DNA of 49,150 nucleotides, taken from assembly GCA_023544645.1 (NCBI GenBank), contig JAMJFO010000023.1:1-49150 (forward strand), written 5' to 3'. Positions 46,730 to 49,150 of this stretch are shown here, piece after piece (the stretch's first letter is position 1; every line of letters starts with the position of its first letter). The notes under the pieces were generated by a model. It searched no databases, was not told the DNA's origin, and saw nothing but the letters and a program-made list of their open reading frames with translations. The position numbers were made by a program, and so were the translations under genes. Source of the DNA: Desulfobulbaceae bacterium. Its GTDB lineage: Bacteria > Desulfobacterota > Desulfobulbia > Desulfobulbales > Desulfobulbaceae.

Positions 46730-48300
46730 CAGCCGCCTTTATACTGTTTTGGATCAATCTTGTAGTTATGGACCTTGTAGTTGATGATGCGCAGGCTAGT
46801 ATCGAGGTATTCGGCAACCCTGGTCTGGTTTCCCTTGTTCTTTTTCAGGGCATCGATGATCAGTTCCCGTTCAAAGTTCTCCACCGCCGCGGCAAGGGAC
46901 ATGGGTCTGTCGGTGCGCACCGTTTCCGAGCTCTGCAGGGTAGGGGGGAGGTGGATGGCCTTGATGGTGTTGTCATCACAGATCAGCACGGCCCGCTCCA
47001 TGCAGTTTTGAAGCTCCCGTACATTACCCGGCCAGTGATACTGCATGAGCAGATCAATGGCGGAGGTGGATATCCGTTCTATATTCTTATGGTTATCCTT
47101 GTTGAACTTGTGGAGAAAGTGCTCGGCCAGGAGCAGGATATCGGTTCGTCTTTCCCGGAGCGGCGGCAGGTATACCGGAAAAACATTGAGCCGGTAATAG
47201 AGGTCCTCGCGAAACGCTTTTTCCTGAACCGCTTTTTCCAGGTCCCGGTTGGTGGCGGCAACCAGGCGGATATCGACCTGTATGGTTTCTGATCCGCCGA
47301 GACGCTGGAAATTGCGCTCCTGAATAACGTTGAGGAGTTTTACCTGAACCGCCGGGCTGATTTCGCTGATTTCATCCAGAAACAGGGTGCCGTTGTCAGC
47401 CTGTTCGAAACGTCCTTTTTTACGGGAAACAGCCCCGGTAAAAGCGCCCTTTTCATGGCCGAAAAGTTCACTTTCCATCAGGCTTTCCGGGATGGCTGAA
47501 CAGTTGACCACCACAAAAGGCCCTTTCCTGCGGGTGGAATTGGCATGCAGGGCCTTTGCCACCAGGGTTTTGCCGGTGCCCGATTCTCCTCGCAGCAATA
47601 CTGTGGCATTGGAGTCGGCAACCCTGTGCACCATGTCAAATACCTCCTCCATTCGCGAAGAGTTGCCGATGATGTCTTCTATCCTGTTTTTCGAGGCCAG
47701 CTCCCGGCGCAGTTGCGAGTTTTCCTGGCGCAGCAGTTCTTTTTCCTCGTTAACGGTTCGTACCCGCTGAACCGCCTGGGCGATAAGGCCGCTGACAATG
47801 GTCAGGAAGCGGAGATCCTTTTCCGATTCGGCGCCGAAGTTATTCGTATACTCACGGTCGATGGAAAGGGCGCCGATGCACAGGTTTTCCGCTTTAATGG
47901 GCACACACAGAAACGAGCTTTTCTTTTTTTTCTCATCCCCCCTGGTTCTCGTTCTGTTAAGGAACATCGGCTCATCGCCGATCTGCGGCACCAGGATGGG
48001 TTCTCCGGTCACCACGACCTTGCCGGTGATTCCCTCGCCAACCTTGTATCGCCCCCTGCGCCTGGCCTCGGCGGTTATGCCATGGGCCACCTCGATTTCC
48101 AGCTCGCCGGTGGTGGGGTTGACAATGGTAACGGTTCCACTGCCCATGCCCATATCCCTGGCAAGTATTTCCATGATACGCTCCAGGCATTTCTGGAGGT
48201 TGTGCGAAGAAGAAAGCTGTTTGGTTATTTCAAACAGGCAGGTCAGGTTTTTCAGCTCCTTTTCCTGGTGATCTGCCCTGTGGTCGGTCTGTTTTTTCAT
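46729..48300 (-). CDS. GAF-domain sigma-54-dependent transcriptional activator (NifA/FhlA-like)
   Basis: A 523-residue enhancer-binding protein. An N-terminal GAF domain (about 20-185) senses an unknown ligand; a coiled linker (190-215) leads to the AAA+ domain with Walker A GESGTGKT, the sigma-54 contact loop GAFTGAV and Walker B LFLDEIS; the C-terminus has a Fis-type HTH (NQTRVAEYLDTSLRIINYKVHNY split by the turn). Target genes are not obvious, and no sigma-54 promoter was recognised with confidence. It lies upstream of queH and rdgB, and no ribosome site is clear at its start. Confidence 0.92.
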   Translation of the reverse strand: MKKQTDHRADHQEKELKNLTCLFEITKQLSSSHNLQKCLERIMEILARDMGMGSGTVTIVNPTTGELEIEVAHGITAEARRRGRYKVGEGITGKVVVTGEPILVPQIGDEPMFLNRTRTRGDEKKKKSSFLCVPIKAENLCIGALSIDREYTNNFGAESEKDLRFLTIVSGLIAQAVQRVRTVNEEKELLRQENSQLRRELASKNRIEDIIGNSSRMEEVFDMVHRVADSNATVLLRGESGTGKTLVAKALHANSTRRKGPFVVVNCSAIPESLMESELFGHEKGAFTGAVSRKKGRFEQADNGTLFLDEISEISPAVQVKLLNVIQERNFQRLGGSETIQVDIRLVAATNRDLEKAVQEKAFREDLYYRLNVFPVYLPPLRERRTDILLLAEHFLHKFNKDNHKNIERISTSAIDLLMQYHWPGNVRELQNCMERAVLICDDNTIKAIHLPPTLQSSETVRTDRPMSLAAAVENFERELIIDALKKNKGNQTRVAEYLDTSLRIINYKVHNYKIDPKQYKGG

Positions 48301-48324
48301 CTATAATCCGCTACAAGGAGTTTA

Positions 48325-48353
48325 TTGACAGGCTCCCCGTGAAATGGTATTTA
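48325..48353 (+). promoter_or_regulatory. Promoter for tRNA-Ser pair
   Basis: TTGACA (48325-48330), 17-nt spacer, TATTTA (48348-48353). Transcription would begin about 5 nt before the first tRNA. Confidence 0.7.
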
Positions 48354-48364
48354 CTCTCCTCATT

Positions 48365-48450
48365 GGAGGGATGGCCGAGTGGTTTAAGGCGGCGGTCTTG
48401 AAAACCGTTGAACGAAAGTTCCGTGGGTTCGAATCCTACTCCCTCCGCCA
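48365..48450 (+). tRNA. tRNA-Ser (UGA anticodon)
   Basis: 86 nt including an encoded CCA. The acceptor pairs GGAGGGA/TCCCTCC, discriminator G, anticodon TGA inside the loop CTTGAAAA, a long variable arm typical of serine tRNAs and the T arm GGGTTCGAATCC. Confidence 0.96.
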
Positions 48451-48473
48451 TATACAAGCACAAGCGCATACCC

Positions 48474-48566
48474 GGAGAGATGACCGAGCTGGCCGATGGT
48501 GCTCGCCTGCTAAGCGAGTGTGGGGGTTATACTCCACCGAGGGTTCGAATCCCTCTCTCTCCGCCA
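48474..48566 (+). tRNA. tRNA-Ser (GCU anticodon)
   Basis: 93 nt including CCA. Acceptor GGAGAGA/TCTCTCC, discriminator G, anticodon GCT inside CTGCTAA, a long class-II variable arm and T arm GGGTTCGAATCCC. It follows the first tRNA-Ser after 23 nt, in the same transcript. Confidence 0.96.
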
Positions 48567-48572
48567 TGTTTT

Positions 48573-48624
48573 CCCCTGCCGGACTGTTGTTTTATCACTT
48601 TTTTCCGCCAGGGGATTTTTATTT
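48573..48624 (+). terminator. Terminator for the tRNA-Ser transcript
   Basis: Ten-base stem cccctgccgg/ccgccagggg (48573-48582 and 48605-48614, one mismatch) with a 22-nt loop and ATTTTTATTT behind it. The T-rich part contains the stop of the convergent SH3b gene. Confidence 0.6.
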
Positions 48625-49093
48625 ACCACCCCCACAAGAGAGTGCGCTTGATCCAGCCGGTTACACCTTTTTCATGCTCAACTTTGGCCCAGCCATCCTT
48701 CTGCTGCAGGGTCTTGAACACGACACCGTAATGCGCTTTGGCGACGATGTTGTACTTGGTTCCGGGTCCACTGCGGATGTTGATCCTTTTGTTTGAATTC
48801 TTGTTGACCTTGACGATCATGTGCGGGGTTGAGTTTGTCACGCTGTCGTGCACCCAGCCGATGGTCCCCTCAAAATCACGCACCCTGTACCAATCCCCCT
48901 TCTTCTTCAAGACGCTGAGGGGAAAACCCTTTCCCAGCTTCCACATGACCTTGTAATTGGTGCCGGGACCGGAACGCATGTTTATATCGTCACCGGCAAT
49001 GCTCAACATTTTTGCCTGGGCATTTACCGTAATCCCCAGGAAGACAAGACTGATTAAAAGAATTCCAACAATTCGCGACCTGAAAAAAATCAT
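48623..49093 (-). CDS. Exported protein with two bacterial SH3 domains
   Basis: A 156-residue protein with a signal peptide (cleavage likely after VNAQA, about residue 27) and two SH3b (SH3_3) repeats: NMRSGPGTNYKVMWKL...WYRVRDFEGTIGWVHDS and NIRSGPGTKYNIVAKA...WAKVEHEKGVTGWIKRT, both with the RSGPGTxY and GWx signatures. Such proteins bind peptidoglycan or other envelope partners in the periplasm. It is convergent with the tRNA genes. The ribosome site is poor. Confidence 0.9.
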   Translation of the reverse strand: MIFFRSRIVGILLISLVFLGITVNAQAKMLSIAGDDINMRSGPGTNYKVMWKLGKGFPLSVLKKKGDWYRVRDFEGTIGWVHDSVTNSTPHMIVKVNKNSNKRINIRSGPGTKYNIVAKAHYGVVFKTLQQKDGWAKVEHEKGVTGWIKRTLLWGW

Positions 49094-49150
49094 AACATCA
49101 TGAAACAGCTTTTCTCTTTACGGGCAATGCGTCGTCAAGCATAGAATAAC

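Overview
The window looks like a chromosomal segment of a strictly anaerobic, probably sulfate- or sulfur-metabolising Desulfobacterota bacterium (Desulfobulbales-like). This is inferred from gene content, not from a search. The support is a rubrerythrin / 2-Cys peroxiredoxin / desulfoferrodoxin / rubredoxin / flavo-diiron oxygen-defence cluster, a YeeE-TusA-DsrE sulfur-trafficking cluster, GatCA amidotransferase genes, and many large PAS hybrid histidine kinases. There are no phage genes, no complete insertion sequence and no CRISPR array. Most of the window is dense core genome with translationally coupled operons.

Layout. 1-900: no recognisable gene, some hairpins. 0.9-2.6 kb (-): CcsA-like cytochrome c assembly protein and a partner membrane protein. 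2.7-9.7 kb (+): glucokinase, PAS hybrid kinase, HtrA/DegQ protease, MazG-like pyrophosphohydrolase, APH-like kinase. 9.7-12.3 kb (+): tgt, yajC, fieF. 12.4-15.2 kb (-): membrane hybrid kinase and a His-rich small membrane protein. 15.4-20.1 kb: biotin genes bioF-bioG-bioC and bioD (+), split by a CPA1 antiporter on the other strand. A short open frame with an in-frame TGA just before bioF looks like the start of an ArsC-like selenoprotein. 20.1-22.8 kb: YjdF-like protein, a small protein under a Fur-like box, a nested inverted-repeat element and a Pal lipoprotein. 22.9-27.4 kb (+): oxygen/peroxide defence cluster headed by a PerR-like regulator that is continuous with a second Cys-rich domain. 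27.5-33.9 kb (-): cmk, hisC, gatA, gatC, an HD-GYP response regulator, an HDAC-like deacetylase and 5-formyl-THF cyclo-ligase. 34-36.8 kb: YeeE/YedE permease (-) divergent from tusA and three DsrE/F/H-like genes (+), with very good promoters on both sides. 36.9-45.5 kb: serine hydrolase (-), an AT-rich gap with a DnaA box, then dnaN, gyrB, gyrA, gpsA (+). 45.5-48.3 kb (-): rdgB, queH and a GAF/sigma-54 activator. 48.3-49.1 kb: two tRNA-Ser genes (+) and an SH3b exported protein (-).

How the parts connect. tgt and queH both serve queuosine biosynthesis. FieF (Fe/Zn export), the Fur-like boxes, PerR and the non-haem iron enzymes link metal homeostasis to oxidant defence: desulfoferrodoxin reduces superoxide, rubrerythrin and peroxiredoxin remove peroxide, the flavo-diiron protein reduces O2, and rubredoxin supplies electrons. 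bioC/bioG/bioF/bioD cover pimelate-moiety synthesis and two of the four late biotin steps; bioA and bioB are not in the window.

The items most worth a second look are the PerR fusion with a strong internal ribosome site, the TGA-containing reading frame ahead of bioF, the 208-bp nested inverted repeat before pal, the candidate replication origin before dnaN, and the kinase paired with a His-rich membrane protein.
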